A DNA stretch of 64,000 nucleotides, taken from assembly GCF_050624435.1 (NCBI RefSeq), contig NC_134537.1, forward strand, positions 17,976,584 to 18,040,583. Direction: 5' to 3'. Both the position numbers and the translations under genes were made by a program. This DNA is from Tenrec ecaudatus. Lineage: Eukaryota > Chordata > Mammalia > Afrosoricida > Tenrecidae. Each line of letters begins with the position of its first letter. Position 1 is the first letter of the stretch. The notes under the pieces are model-generated. The model was not told the origin of the DNA and ran no database searches. It saw only the letters and a list, made by a program, of their open reading frames with translations. Of this stretch, positions 10,605-21,659 are shown one piece after another.

Positions 10605-11650
10605 CTCACGGTCTAGTTTCCAAGGATCCTTCTGGCTGCTCCTCCAGGACAGATTGGTTCTGTCTTCTGGCCGTCCAGGGTCTGTCTATTCAATACTCTG
10701 TTCCAACAGCAATAACAGGGCATCCACTCGTCAAGGTTCCTGATTCCTGGTGCAGCTAGCCCATGCACATAAAGACCATGGAGGAGAAAGACCACGGCAT
10801 GGCTCCGCCTCCCGTTAGTCCAGAAAATAACGCCTGTGCTTTAAAAAAAAAAAAAAAAAAACCACTTTCAAGAAGACTCGATATGATAGGTGAATTATAT
10901 GCCAATAAAACTGTTGTTAGGAAAAAGCAGTCTTTTATAGGTGATGGACCCAATGCTATACTTTTGCTTTCTGGATTGCCACGTCCTTGGGCCTTCCTTG
11001 ATTGTGGATCTAAGTAAAGTGAAATCCTTGACTCCTTGGATCTTTTCTCCATTTATTATATGTTGTCCACCGGTCCAGTGGCAAGGAATTGTGTGTTCTT
11101 TAGACTGAGTTACAATCAATACGGAAGGCTATCGTCTTTGGTCTTCATCAGTAAGTGCTTCAAGTTCTCTCCCTTTCAGCAGGGGAGGTTGTGCCATCCG
11201 TAGGATGCCTTATGCAGGATATCACTCTGGCTTACTCCAAAACCAGCATGGCAGGCATCTTAGCATCACACATTATTTGCCCAGCGTGAATTGAATTGGT
11301 ATGGTGAAAGGATACAGCCTTGATACATACTTTTCCTGGTTTTAAGTCACAAGGCCATGTAGAGATTCTGCCGGAGCACAATTAAAAGAGTTTTGGAATT
11401 CCCATTCTTTGAACTGGTATCTAGAATTTGTTGTGATCCGAACAGTTAAATGTCTTTTCATGGTCACTACAATACAGGTAAAGACGTTTATGATGTCCTC
11501 TGATTTCAGTAAGCTTCATCTGTTGTCGGCAATGATTTCTCTCATTCCGTGTCCTCTGCCGAATCCCATAAGAATTTCGGCCAGATCCTGTTCATGTACT
11601 GCCACAACTAGTTTTGAATTTTCTTGTATGTCATATTAATGATACATTTT
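10605..11650 (-). mobile_element. RTE/BovB LINE remnant, reverse
   Basis: The plus strand shows reversed BovB-type reverse-transcriptase sequence in the expected order: 'ggctgctcctccaggacag' near 10636, then 'ggatctaagtaaagtgaaatcc' (11009), 'tggtcttcatcagtaagtgctt' (11140), 'gaattggtatggtgaaagga' (11293), and 'gaattcccattcttt' (11397). Frames are broken throughout. A pure A run at 10843-10861 marks a later small insertion. BovB/RTE elements use a single ORF with endonuclease and reverse transcriptase; only part of the RT half remains. Confidence 0.75.
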
Positions 11651-11659
11651 AAATTTTTT

Positions 11660-11830
11660 TTAAAAATATTACCCTCAAGTCGATTCCAACTACTGGCAAC
11701 CCTATATAGGGTATCTGAGACTATAAATCTTTATGGGAACAGATAACTTCAGCTCTCTCTGTCCAACTGGCAGGTGTGTTTGGATGGCTCACCTTGAGAT
11801 TAACCCTCCGACATCTACCTAACTTCCACA
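11660..11830 (-). repeat. AfroSINE copy, reverse
   Basis: The plus strand reads 'tcaagtcgattccaactac', 'ggcaaccctatatagggt' and 'gactataaatctttatggg', then reversed head-side sequence to about 11815. This is the usual reversed AfroSINE order. It abuts the BovB remnant. Confidence 0.7.
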
Positions 11831-11972
11831 GCAGTGTTCCTTGATGTTAATGGGAGTGTTCATAATTTCTACCTGCTGTTGAAATCAGCACAAATATAGT
11901 GAAATCAGTATAGTCATGATTTGAAAGTAGTGGACTTTTCCTCTCAATACTAGAGAGCTAAACTTTCAGACC

Positions 11973-12002
11973 ACACACACACACACACACACACATACAC
12001 AC
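11973..12002. repeat. (AC)n microsatellite
   Basis: A dinucleotide run of about 12 units followed by 'atacacaca'. Confidence 0.9.
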
Positions 12003-12727
12003 AGTCTAATTTGAAGTGTCTTTTACACGTGTGGAGAAGAGCCCTTACTTGGAGAGACCAGCCAGAGAGAAACTGTTAGGGACCCATGCAAGGTCGGGGA
12101 GGGGAGCCGGAAAAACTTCATAGGAAACAGAGCATGGAAACTCCCTCCCAACTGCTGGAGAGAAAGTTCAAAGCATATCAGTGGTGTGTCCTTAGAGCTA
12201 GCTATTTTGATACATGAAAGAGGGAATGTTAGATTAAACAATGTCACCTGATGGGAATTTAGATAACTGCAGGTTTCCAAAACACTGCGTGGAGTGTTCA
12301 GGCAAGCAGAGCAAAGGAAGGGGCTTGTACAAGTCAGTAGAAACTAAAAAGGAGGCTTATTTACCACAAACCTAGCATTTTTTGTAGTCTCTTAGAGAGG
12401 TCATGAAAGTATAATATCTTCCTATTTTAAAATAGATTTTTTACGATTTGATGGGTGAAATATGTCACCACCTATAAATCCTCTCTCCAAGAAGTAAACT
12501 TTTCTCAAGGCAATTAGAGCTCATTATCTGAGTCAACCAAAGAAACTTCTCTGTTGACCTTCATTGGTTTTGTTAATGTTCTACTGTGCGATGGGCCAAC
12601 AGCACCCACTATAAAACCCAACCGCTCTGCTACTGAATGAAGACGGGTCAACCACCGTACCAGTTCTTACAAGATCATCCCCAACCTTCCCCTTCCCCGG
12701 AAAAAGAACCTAAACCTACCCCCAACA

Positions 12728-12905
12728 CGTTAGGCTGTGATCCACAAGGTCCACAGTTCAAAACCAAGGGCCGCTCTGTGGGAGACGGATGGAGCTTTTT
12801 ACTTCCTTAAAGAGTTGCAGTCTGGAAAACCGACAGAGGACATTCTGCCCTGTTCTATAGGGTGGCTATGCACTGAGACCCACTCAGTGTCAGTGAGAGA
12901 CAGCT
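12728..12905 (+). repeat. AfroSINE copy
   Basis: A forward SINE body is visible: 'ccacaaggtccacagttca', 'aaagagttgcagtctgg', 'ctgccctgttctatagggtg' and 'gctatgcactgagac'. The head is degraded. Confidence 0.75.
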
Positions 12906-14629
12906 CTACCCCACCGGGCAGAGAAAGCTCCCCTTTGCCAGGACTCTCTGGCCTAGAATTGTTTGTACCCTACGTCCAACCGCCTCTTCCCCAAACCAGA
13001 GTTGTTCAGCGTTAAGTTGAGCTTCAGCACATAATACCGTCCGTGCATTTGTTTATCCTTTTGTGATTTACAATGTGTGTTTCTGTGCATGAATTGCTTC
13101 ATTTAAACCTCATGATTCACTAACGGTGGGATCAAACACGTGCCCTTCACCCACCACCATTAAAGCTTGCTCACCAGAGCGTTAATGTAGAAAAGTTGAT
13201 TCCTCATAAAAGCGGTTTGCAATGAGACCTATTTTGATTCTTATGCTTTAGGGAGATCCACCTGAAAAGACAAACGTGCTTTCAACATGAAATATTTACA
13301 CACACCCTAGAGTTTACCTCTAGTGTTACACCACTCCAGCCATTCTGACATCCCTCCCATGCAAGATCAGAGCCTGCACTGAAGTTCAAGCTATAATTAG
13401 GCACATAGGGTGAGATGAGGACAAAGAAGTAACTATTGTTACTAATTTTCAGTTCTTTCTCCTAATCTAAAAGCTGCCCTTATGCTTTGAATATGAATGT
13501 TAATATGTTTCCAGAAAGGAAAAAACTGGTTACTAAGAAATTCTAAAGCAAAGGGACACATTATTAAGAAGGTTCTCTTGAACTTTCTAGCTAATTACTC
13601 AACAAAGAGAAACTTTATGCAAGTACTATAACCAGAAGTTACATACAGGTTGTAAAATGACTAGACAAATCGTGACATGTTTTATTTCAGTCATATTACA
13701 CCCAAGGAGGCAAGATAGGCTACATCCTTGTAACATGCATGTTCAGGAAATAGAACAGTTTAAAGGTAAAGTGGTTTAGTCCCAGGCCTATGGGATCTCA
13801 GTTAAAAAAAAACAAAAAAAAAACATGATGCTTTCAATTATTGACAGTTGATAGATACACTCAAAGTGCTCAAAACAAACTTAATAACCCGAAAAGGATC
13901 TTTGATGCCCCCAGTAGTAGGTGAAATGCTAACACTCTTTACTTTGCTTCCCCAGGAACTAACCCAGTGGTTTCTGGCTGCAGCATTCGCCCCCAGGCAT
14001 CCTGTGATAAGTTTCTGTTTCATTTTGACTTTGCAGGTCTTTGTGATGCTCTGGGGCTATCAGCCTTTGCCATCAGGACTGATGCACTGATGCACATCAC
14101 CGCCACACATCTCAAGATCTCAGCACCCAAGTGCCTTTCCTCCATCTGCATTTAGCATGCCACTGGTGACCTTTCTTCCTCAGTGTGAACCTTGGCACAG
14201 TTTTCCAGACCTGATTTCATTACAACAGTGAACTTTACTTGGGAGTCTTCATTTAAATTGCAAAAGAAACGCAGAACCATCTTAAAAGTATTTATGCCTC
14301 TTAGATAATGGAAACAGCAGGTTGTATACCACTTTGGGATCCAGGCCCAACAGAAAACCAGGCACATTCAGAGCATACTGCTGTGCCCGTCAGTTACCTA
14401 CATAGACTGACCCACCTTGTACTTCCCCAGGGCAGCACTCAGTGCCACAGATAACCTTGACGGTTATTTGCTGCTCCATTTGTCTGCAAATAATTATCGA
14501 AAACTTAGTGAGCCAAGGATTTGTTCTTCAATGTGGTCAAACCAATGAAGATGTTGAGCAGACAGCCAGATAGACAAATCTGGTGTTGGGAGGAGGTGCC
14601 AGGCTAAAGATAATGGATGGTTTTAGGTT
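12906..14629. other. Noncoding, no recognised element
   Basis: No gene or confident repeat was seen. There is an A/C-interrupted poly-A run at about 13803-13823. Reading frames here (for example 13848-14090 forward) show no domain or codon pattern that would support a gene. Confidence 0.35.
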
Positions 14630-14657
14630 GGAGTCTCTGGGTGGGCAAGCAATTCTT
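14630..14657 (+). repeat. AfroSINE head, split by L1
   Basis: 'ggagtctctgggtgggcaag' is the head of the longer AfroSINE variant. It stops at the insertion point of the 2.3-kb L1 and resumes at 16953. The last 15 bases (14643-14657) are the left target-site duplication. Confidence 0.75.
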
Positions 14658-16952
14658 TTGTTTTTTAATCGTTTTATTTTCCCCCTTCCCTTTAATCATT
14701 TTATTGGGGGCTCATGAAACTCTTATCACAATCCATACATACATCAATTGTGGAAATCACATTTGTACATTCATTGCCCTCATTGTTCTCAAAACATTTG
14801 CTCTCCACTTAAGCCCCTGTCATCAGCTCCTCATTTTTCCCCCTCCCTCCCTGCTATCCCCTCCCTCATGAATCCTTGATAATTTAGAAATTATTATTTT
14901 GTCATATCTTGCCCTGTCCAACGTCTCCCTTCATCCCCTTTTCTGTTGCCCATCCCCCAGGGAGGAGATCACATACAGATCCTTGAAATCAGTTCCCCCT
15001 TTGTAACCCACCCTCCCTCTACCTTCCCAGTATCGCCACTCACACCACGGGCCCCGACGGGATCATCTGCCCTGGATTCCCTGTGTTTCTGGTTCCTATC
15101 TTTACCAGTGTACATCCTCTGGCCTAGCTAGACTTGCAAGGTAGAATTGGGATCATGATAGTGTGGGGGGAGGAAGTATTTAGGAACTAGAAGAAAGTTG
15201 TATATTTCATCATTGCTACATCACACCCTGACAGGCTCGTCTCCTCCCTGAGACCCTTCTGTGAGGGATGTCCAATGGCCTACAAATGGGTTTTGGGTAT
15301 CCACTCTGCACTCCTCCCTCATTCACTATGATAAGATTTTTTGTTCTGATAATGCCTAATACCTGATCTCTTCAACACCTCATGATCACACAGGCTGGTG
15401 TATTCTTCCATGTGGGCTTTGTTGTTTCTGAACTAGATGGCCGCTTGTTTACCTTCAAACATTTAAGACCCCAGATGCTATATCTTTTGATAACCGGACA
15501 CCATCAGCTTTCTTCACCACATTTGCTTATTCACCCACTTTGTCTTCAGCGGTTGTGTCAGGAAGGTGAGCATCATAGAATGCCAATTTAATAGAAAAAA
15601 TATTCGTGTGCATTGTGGGAGTACTTGAGTCGAGGCCCAATGCCCTTCTGCTACCTTAATACTAAACCTATAAATATATGCACATAGAGCTATTTCCCCA
15701 TCTTCATATATAAATTTATTTGCATATGTACATGCCTTTATTTAGACCTCTATAAATGCCCTTTGCCTCCCAGCTCTTTCCTCTATTTCCTTTGACTTTC
15801 CTCCAATCCCACCATCAGGTTCAGTCCCCATCTGGGTTTCAGCAATTCCTCTTGGTTACATTACCCTTGATCACGCCCTACCAGGCCTCCCACACCCTCC
15901 TCACCACCGATTTGGATCACTTGTTGTTCCCTTGTCCCTGGGTTTGTTAACACCACTTCCTTTCCCCCCACCTGTCCCTCTCCCATGTCCCCCCGGAACT
16001 GTCGGTCCAGTTGTTTTCTCCTTCAGATTGTTCATCCAGTCTATCGTATTTGGGACAGACCTGCAGAGATAATACCATGCAAAATAACAAGACAGAGCAA
16101 AGCCAAGCAACAATATACAACAACAAAAAACAAACCAATGACAAAACACAACAAGAAAGAAAAGCTTGTAGTTAGTTCAAGGTTTGCCTATTGGCCTTAG
16201 GAGTGTTTTCCAGTCCAGTCTGATGGGGCACTACCCCCTGGCCCCAAAGTCCACCTTCAGCATTCCCTGGGGACCTTGCCAATCTGTCCCCTTGCTCTTT
16301 GTTGCACCCCCTTAGTGTTTTGCCTTGGTATGGCGGGATCAGATCAGGTGCAATTCCTACTTTTTGTCTCCGGTGTTGTCCCCTGTAGGGCTATGGGTCA
16401 GTGAGGGGCGTCATATCTCATAGTAGAGCCAGCCATGTAGTCCTTTCTGTGGACTGTCTGCTCTGAGCGGGAACATCATCCTCAAAGCCTGATGGGGCAG
16501 GATGTGCTCCACTCTCTCCTCCTCCCCCTTCATCTGCTCCCATGTGCTCTGATCAGATATGTCCCTCTCCCAGAGCTGCAGATTCAATGCTGTCCTTTGA
16601 AATAAATTCTTCTGGGGGGAGGGACAGGTGTCCACATAGTAGCTGGGATTGGGGCCAGCCCCCCAGACCTCTCCACTGGTTCCCTACTCCATGCCGGCAT
16701 GTTGCATTCACATCTTGGAGCACTGGACTGAATTCTGGTCCCTCTTTCCCTGTGGAAATATAAAGAAAACCCTCCCCTTGGGTGGGTTAGTGCTCTGTGC
16801 TCCCACTACCCATTTCTTTTTTATTAATTTTTTTCCTTTCCCCACTTCCTTTTTAGTTGTCTACCATGTGTATCCCTGCATTAGTTCTGCTCCCTGCCAT
16901 ATTACCTGGTCCTCACCCCAGGAATGTGTGTCTACAGTAGCTTTTTTCCCTA
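14658..16952 (-). mobile_element. L1 insertion, long noncoding 3' region, reverse
   Basis: The element starts on the plus strand with T-rich tail sequence and 'atcattttattgggggctc', the reverse of the family 3' end. It runs 2.3 kb without any recognisable ORF2. Target-site duplications of 15 bp flank it: gggcaagcaattctt (14643-14657) and gggcaagcagttctt (16953-16967), with one mismatch. It therefore inserted into an AfroSINE by standard L1 target-primed reverse transcription. It is the longest copy here, and all of it appears to be 3' UTR, which is unusually long for L1. The block 'gagctagatggccgc...tttaagacccc' links it to other afrotherian L1 tails. Confidence 0.8.
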
Positions 16953-17080
16953 GGGCAAGCAGTTCTTAACATTCTGGACTGCTAGAACAAAGTTGGAGAT
17001 TTGAGTCTATCCAGAAGCAACTCAGAAGAAAGACCTGGTGATGTACTTCCAAAATACCAGCCCTTAAAAATCCTCTAAAT
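16953..17080 (+). repeat. AfroSINE body, continuation after L1
   Basis: It resumes the SINE split at 14657: 'gatttgagtctatccagaag', 'agaagaaagacctggtgat', then 'ccagcccttaaaaatcc'. It is cut off at about 17080 by a second L1 3' end, so one SINE has been hit twice. Confidence 0.75.
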
Positions 17081-17287
17081 AGAATAATTTATAAATTGTC
17101 AACAGTTGATGAGGGAGGGGGGTCAGGGAGGGAGGGGGGAAAATGAGGAGCTTATACCAAGACTCAAGTAGAAAGCAAATGTTTTGAGAATGATGATGAC
17201 AACAAATGTGGTTGACACAAAGGATGTATGTATGGATTTTGATAAGAGTTATACAAGCCCCCAATAAAATGATGTTTAAAAAAAGAA
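17081..17287 (+). mobile_element. 5'-truncated L1 3' end
   Basis: A short copy runs from 'aatttataaattgtcaac' to 'gcccccaataaaatgatg' plus an A-rich tail. Same 3' end as its relatives, but only about 200 bp long. Confidence 0.75.
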
Positions 17288-17551
17288 ACAAGAAACAACA
17301 ATTCTAAAAAAGAAAAAGAAACAGTGGTTATAACTATGTAATTACCAGCTGCAGAAGGCCTGCTTATATTATATTATGAATATGTGTTTTGGAAATATAA
17401 TTGAAGGGGGCTTCAATTTTTATTTTAATAATCGCTAATAATATGTATTTTCACAAGTTACTTTGTTCCCTTGGGCCTTAAATTTTCTTTTGTAAAATAA
17501 AAGTGATACTCTTTAGGAATTTCCACAAGCAAAAAACAAAAACCTGGAGCA

Positions 17552-17744
17552 CAGCGGTTCTCAACCTTCCTCATGCTGTGCCCCTTTAATACAGCTCCTC
17601 ATGTGTGATGACACCCCCCAACCATAAAATTATTTTCAATTCTACTTCATCACTATCAATTTGCTACTGTGATGATCGGGTGACCCCTGTGAAAGGGTCG
17701 TATGACCCCCAAAAGGGTCGTGACCCACAGGTTGAGAACCACTG
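17552..17744 (-). mobile_element. SPIN-type non-autonomous hAT transposon, reverse
   Basis: The ends read cagcggttctcaacc (17552) and ggttgagaaccactg (ending 17744), a clean inverted pair matching SPIN termini. Orientation is opposite to the copy at 3590, because the long 'gggtcgtgacccacagg' end is on the right. The right flank, ctctagaa (17745-17752), fits the hAT target pattern nTCTAGAn. The left octamer, ctggagca, agrees at 5 of 8 positions, so this TSD is decayed. No coding capacity. Confidence 0.85.
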
Positions 17745-18034
17745 CTCTAGAACATGAGTTGGAATTGACTCAATGGGTTAAATAGAAAAAGGACACTTAA
17801 AACCATTGGCGTAGGTGCAATCAATAAGGGCATGGATGTAGGTAGATGGCATTTCCAGTGCCTCCTAAACCGAAATGTTTTTAGTTGTTAAATTTTTTTG
17901 TTAAAGTCATGAATGCATGCTGCTATGGGGATCGCCAGCAGTCTATAGATCATATTTCATCCTACGCCTGCATAAGCTAATGCTCAAACCATGTAAGGGC
18001 ATTGGTTGATGGAAACTATAGAAATAGCCACTGC

Positions 18035-18210
18035 TATTGTTTATTGAGCACATTGCAGAAGGTATCTCATGTTTGTTGTCTCTAATTTTCTTAAGAGCCA
18101 GAAGAGCCAAGTAATAGGAGTTCAATTTGACATGTGAGGAAACTCAAGCAACGAGACCATGCGATTATGGTGTCGATAATGATAAGACAAGGATTTGAAC
18201 TTTCAGCTGA
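18035..18210 (+). repeat. MIR SINE
   Basis: Degraded MIR order: 'tttattgagcacattgcag', 'gacatgtgaggaaactcaag' and 'gacaaggatttgaac'. Ancient and diverged. Confidence 0.6.
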
Positions 18211-18475
18211 GTGTAGTGTCAGATTCCCCACTGAATGCTGCTAAGCTGGTGGAGGCATCAATGGGCCAAAATTTGCAGATAAGTGCTTCACTGTTTAAGG
18301 AAAGGGGGAAAGCGCAAAGTGGAAAACAAGGAGAAGCTGCTTGGAGGGGAGGAAGCACATGAATTTCAGAGTCAGTTTAGTGAATGCAGGTGTGGTTTCA
18401 ATCAATTAGTCCGGTCCACTCCATTGCCCTCTTTGGTAGCCTCAGTGCAGCTCCTCATAGTGAAGGAAAGGCGAA

Positions 18476-18522
18476 ATCGCTTCTCGGCCTGTTGGCCAAG
18501 GTCTAGAGCAGTATCTGTTCTT
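18476..18522 (+). pseudogene. RNU2 (pseudogene fragment): U2 snRNA 5' fragment (pseudogene)
   Basis: 'atcgcttctcggcct' followed by 'ttggccaag' and 'agtatctgttctt' matches the first ~46 nt of U2 spliceosomal RNA, including the branch-point-recognition segment. Similarity resumes for only a few bases (atcag, 19024-19028) beyond the retropseudogene insertion, and then stops. It is truncated and diverged, so no functional U2 is expected. U2 fragments of this kind are common products of L1-mediated snRNA retrotransposition. Confidence 0.8.
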
Positions 18523-19010
18523 TTTTATTAAGAGTTCAGTTTGGTTTACTGAACCTAGGCTTAGTCAAAAAGACCAAACGCGTGTCATCATTAGATTCTT
18601 CAGACTTTTCTTTCTTGGCTCACACTTTCTTGTGAGCTGGGGCAGCAGCGGCGGAGGGTTTAGGCCCTCCGGCTGGGGCAGGGCCATCAGCCCCTACATT
18701 ACAGATGAGGCTCCCGATGTTGGCCTGAGCCAGGGCCTTGGCAAACAGACCAGGCCAGAAGGGCCCCACGTGGACACCGGCGACTTTAATGAGGGTGTTG
18801 ATCTTGTCCTTCAGGTCACCTTGTCTTGGTGCAGAATGAGGGTGGAGTAGATGCGGGCAAGCTCTGAAATGCAGGCCACGGTACGGGAGTCCTGGGCTGG
18901 CGGCTGCAGGGCGCAGTGCTAGTCGCTGGATGAAGTGAGGGGCTCACCCCAACTCGGCCTTAGCTTCCTCAGAAGAACTGAGCACCTGAGCGGCCACTGA
19001 GCAAAGAGCT
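18523..19010 (-). pseudogene. RPLP1 (pseudogene): RPLP1 processed pseudogene, reverse
   Basis: Read on the minus strand this follows ribosomal protein P1 mRNA from its 5' UTR ('gaggaagctaaggc', 'cacttcatccagcgactagc') through the coding region to the acidic tail (KSEESNDD-like, then FGLFD-like residues and a stop) and a polyadenylation signal. It has no introns and a short T run at its 3' end. Target-site duplications agtatctgttctt lie at 18510-18522 and 19011-19023, perfect over 13 bp. It is disabled: the start codon is GTG rather than ATG, codons are missing with an early stop near the middle, and a stop interrupts the lysine-rich segment. Functional P1 forms the ribosomal stalk with P2 and P0. 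Confidence 0.92.
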
Positions 19011-19627
19011 AGTATCTGTTCTTATCAGTGAAAGGCAGGCATATGGCCCACTTACTCCCTACCTCTCACCACTTCTCCTGTCACCGTGTGACAAGGTAGG
19101 TAGAGGGTGATCTTGAAGATGTTGGGGGGAGTGTGTGTGTGGCTGGGGAACAGTTGACAGTAATGTGATTTCAATGATTACCAGTTTAAAGACCAACTTT
19201 TCTTTCAAGCTTTGAGATTCAAGTCGCATATCTAACCCTCCTGTTAAGAGGATATTGACAGTTTGGTTAGTTAAATTCCCTTGAATTATTAAACCGCATC
19301 TGTATGTTTAATACATTCAATCTTTTAAAACATTTCAGGTGCTCTGCAAATGAAAGAATCACAAGTACTGAGATAATGTTCACAACTATAATAAACTAAT
19401 TATAAAATATGATGAATCTTAAGTTCTCTTGAACATTAAAAAAAAATGTTTGCCCATTTAGTAAAAGCCTGCCATCTTTTTACTTCCAAAGCTAGCACCA
19501 TTTAGTAAGTTCAGCTGTTATATTGGTAACATTTTTCGCTTTGGAGAGTAAGACTTAGATTTCCAACCAAATGTGCTTCCTAATATTTTCCTCCTACCAA
19601 ACTCATTTTTCAACCACTTCTAGCAAG

Positions 19628-19661
19628 GCACCACAAATCCGTCTTGAAAGAAGCCCAGCCA
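19628..19661 (+). mobile_element. BovB fragment, left of L1 insertion
   Basis: 'acaaatccgtcttgaaagaag' followed by 'cccagcca' matches the BovB 3' region ('caaatctgtcttggaagaag'). The element continues at 20760, so a BovB copy has been split by the intervening L1. Confidence 0.6.
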
Positions 19662-20759
19662 CTGCTGAAGATAAAGCGGGTGCATAAGCAAATGTGATGA
19701 AGAAAGCTGATGGTGCCCGGCTATCAAAAGATATAGCATCTGGGGTTTTAAAGACTTGAAGGTAAACAAGCAGTCATCCAGCTAAGAAGCAACAAAGCCC
19801 ACATGGAAGAAGCACACCAGCCTGTGTGATCACGAGGTGTTGAAGGAATCAGGTATCAGGCATCATCAGAGCAAAAAATCTTATCACACTGAATGGGGAG
19901 GGTGGACGGGGAGTATGGAGTGGAGAACCAAAGCCCATTTGTAGGTCATTGGACATCCCTCACAGAAGGGTCTCAGGGAGGAGATGAGCCGGTCAGGGTA
20001 TAATGTAGCAAGGAGGAAACATACAACTTTCCTCTAGTTCCTAAATGCTTACTCCTTCTCCACTATCATGATCCCAATTCTACCTTACAAATCTGGTTAG
20101 ACCAGAGAATGTACACTGGTACAGATAGGAACTGGAAACACAGGGAATCCAGGACGATTGATCCCTCAGGAAAAGTGGTGTGAGTGGCAATACTGGGAGG
20201 GTGGAGGGAGGGTGGGTTGGAAAGGGGGAACCAATTACAAGGATATACATGTGACCTCCTCCCTGGGGATGGATAACAAAAAAGTGGGTGAAGGGAGATG
20301 TCGGACAGGGCAAGATATGACAAAATAATAATTTCTAAATTATCAAGGGTTTATGAGGGAGGGGGTAGTAGGGAGGAAGGGAAAGAAATGAGCTGATGCC
20401 AGGGGCTTAGGTGGAGAGCAAATGTTTTGAGAATGATGAGGGCAATGAATATACAAATGTGCTTGACACAATCGATGTATGTATGGATTGTGATAAGAGT
20501 TGTATGAGCCCCTAATAAAATGATTTTAAAAAAGAAAAGCTAATTAATGTTAATTTTTAACATTAATATATTAATATACAAATTTGCATGCATAATTATA
20601 TCAGTTAGACAATAATCCAATTTGGAAACTTTTTAAAAAGACTAAGCATTCATTAAGATTACTAGTTGTGTTTTTCTCATTTTGATAATGCTGTTTAGAT
20701 GACTGAGATTATAAAAATAAACATACATTTAAAAAGTCTTACCAGAAAAAGAAAGAAAA
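19662..20759 (+). mobile_element. L1 3' end with probable 3' transduction
   Basis: The L1 part runs from 'ctgaagataaagcgggtgc' to 'gcccctaataaaatgat' at about 20525. About 220 bp of unrelated AT-rich DNA follows, with its own AATAAA at 20716-20721 and an A-rich tail from about 20745. Near-identical 11-mers flank the whole unit: aagcccagcca (19651-19661) and aagcccagtca (20760-20770). So the L1 and the extra DNA seem to have been inserted together. This is the structure expected when transcription reads through the L1 signal to a downstream one. Confidence 0.7.
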
Positions 20760-21012
20760 AAGCCCAGTCAGAATGCTTCATAAAAGCCAAGATGGCGAGA
20801 CTTCGGCTCATATACATTGGGTGTGTTATCAGGTGAGGCCCGTTCCTGGAAAGGGCACCATGCTTGATAAAGCAGAAGGTCGGCCAAAGAGTGGAAGATG
20901 GGTGGAAGTAGTAGCTGCCAAACTGGGCTCAAACAACACTTGTGAGGATGGGCCTGGACTAAGTTGTGTTTCATTCTGTTGAATAGACCCAATGGCACCT
21001 AATGACAGCCAA
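20760..21012 (+). mobile_element. BovB 3' end, continuation
   Basis: It continues the split BovB: 'cagaatgcttcataaaagcc', 'aagatggcgagacttcggc', 'gttcctggaaagggcacc', 'gtgaggatgggcctgg' and the tail 'ccaatggcacctaatgac'. No intact frame. Confidence 0.75.
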
Positions 21013-21134
21013 TGTACACTGCCACGCAACAGCGATAGGCAGGATTGGGCAATGGCAGCCCCTGCCTTGAAGCAGTACCTGCGCACCAAGGGAGCCACAG
21101 GGGGGAAACTGCATGTCTTGAAGCAACCCCAAAC

Positions 21135-21300
21135 CAAAATCAAACCCACTGTCATGCAGTGGATTGCAACTCTTCGTGACCTTGTAGGGCAGAGCAGAAC
21201 TGCTCCTTAGGGTTTCTAAGACTGTAAATCTTTATACAGTCAGACAGCGGGTGGGTTTGATCCATTAACCTTGAAGTTAGCAGCCCAGGATGATTGATTT
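21135..21300 (-). repeat. AfroSINE copy, reverse
   Basis: The plus strand reads 'atcaaacccactgtcatgc', 'gaccttgtagggcagagc', 'agactgtaaatctttata' and 'gttagcagcccagg', the reversed order of a full-length AfroSINE. Confidence 0.8.
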
Positions 21301-21339
21301 CACTTTGGCCCCAGGGCTCCTTGTCCTAAGATGAATGTG

Positions 21340-21540
21340 GGAAACCTTTTTATTTTTTCCTGCCAAAGGCCACTTGGATATTTATAACATCATTCATGGG
21401 CCATACTAGTCAAGCATTGCGTTAACTTGCCCCTAATATGACAGCTGGAAGTGCTTCTCTTTGGTAGGGTGCGTGATGTGAGCTGGTATTGATGACTTCA
21501 CGGGCCTTATAAGACCATGCATTCCTGAGCGCTGTTCTAA
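21340..21540. repeat. Possible old hAT-type remnant
   Basis: 'tgccaaaggccacttggat' and 'catgggccatactagtc' loosely recall reversed ends of Charlie-group hAT MITEs. No clear terminal repeats or TSD could be found, so this is weak. Confidence 0.25.
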
Positions 21541-21659
21541 GACAAAGCCCCAACGACAGAAAGAAAGGAAGTCTCGGGGGACTTTGGGCTCACTCACTTC
21601 CTTCCCACAATCTCTGATAAATTACTTGTCATTTGAGGAAAAGGGAACCCTGAAGGAAT

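Noticed and set aside
13938-14156. Possible internal exon after 'ttttgactttgcag'
   Set aside because: The acceptor-like motif is followed by frames with no recognisable protein and no paired donor; chance is likely.
18510-19023. Functional RPLP1 gene
   Set aside because: No introns, no ATG, internal stops and target duplications all mark a dead retrocopy.
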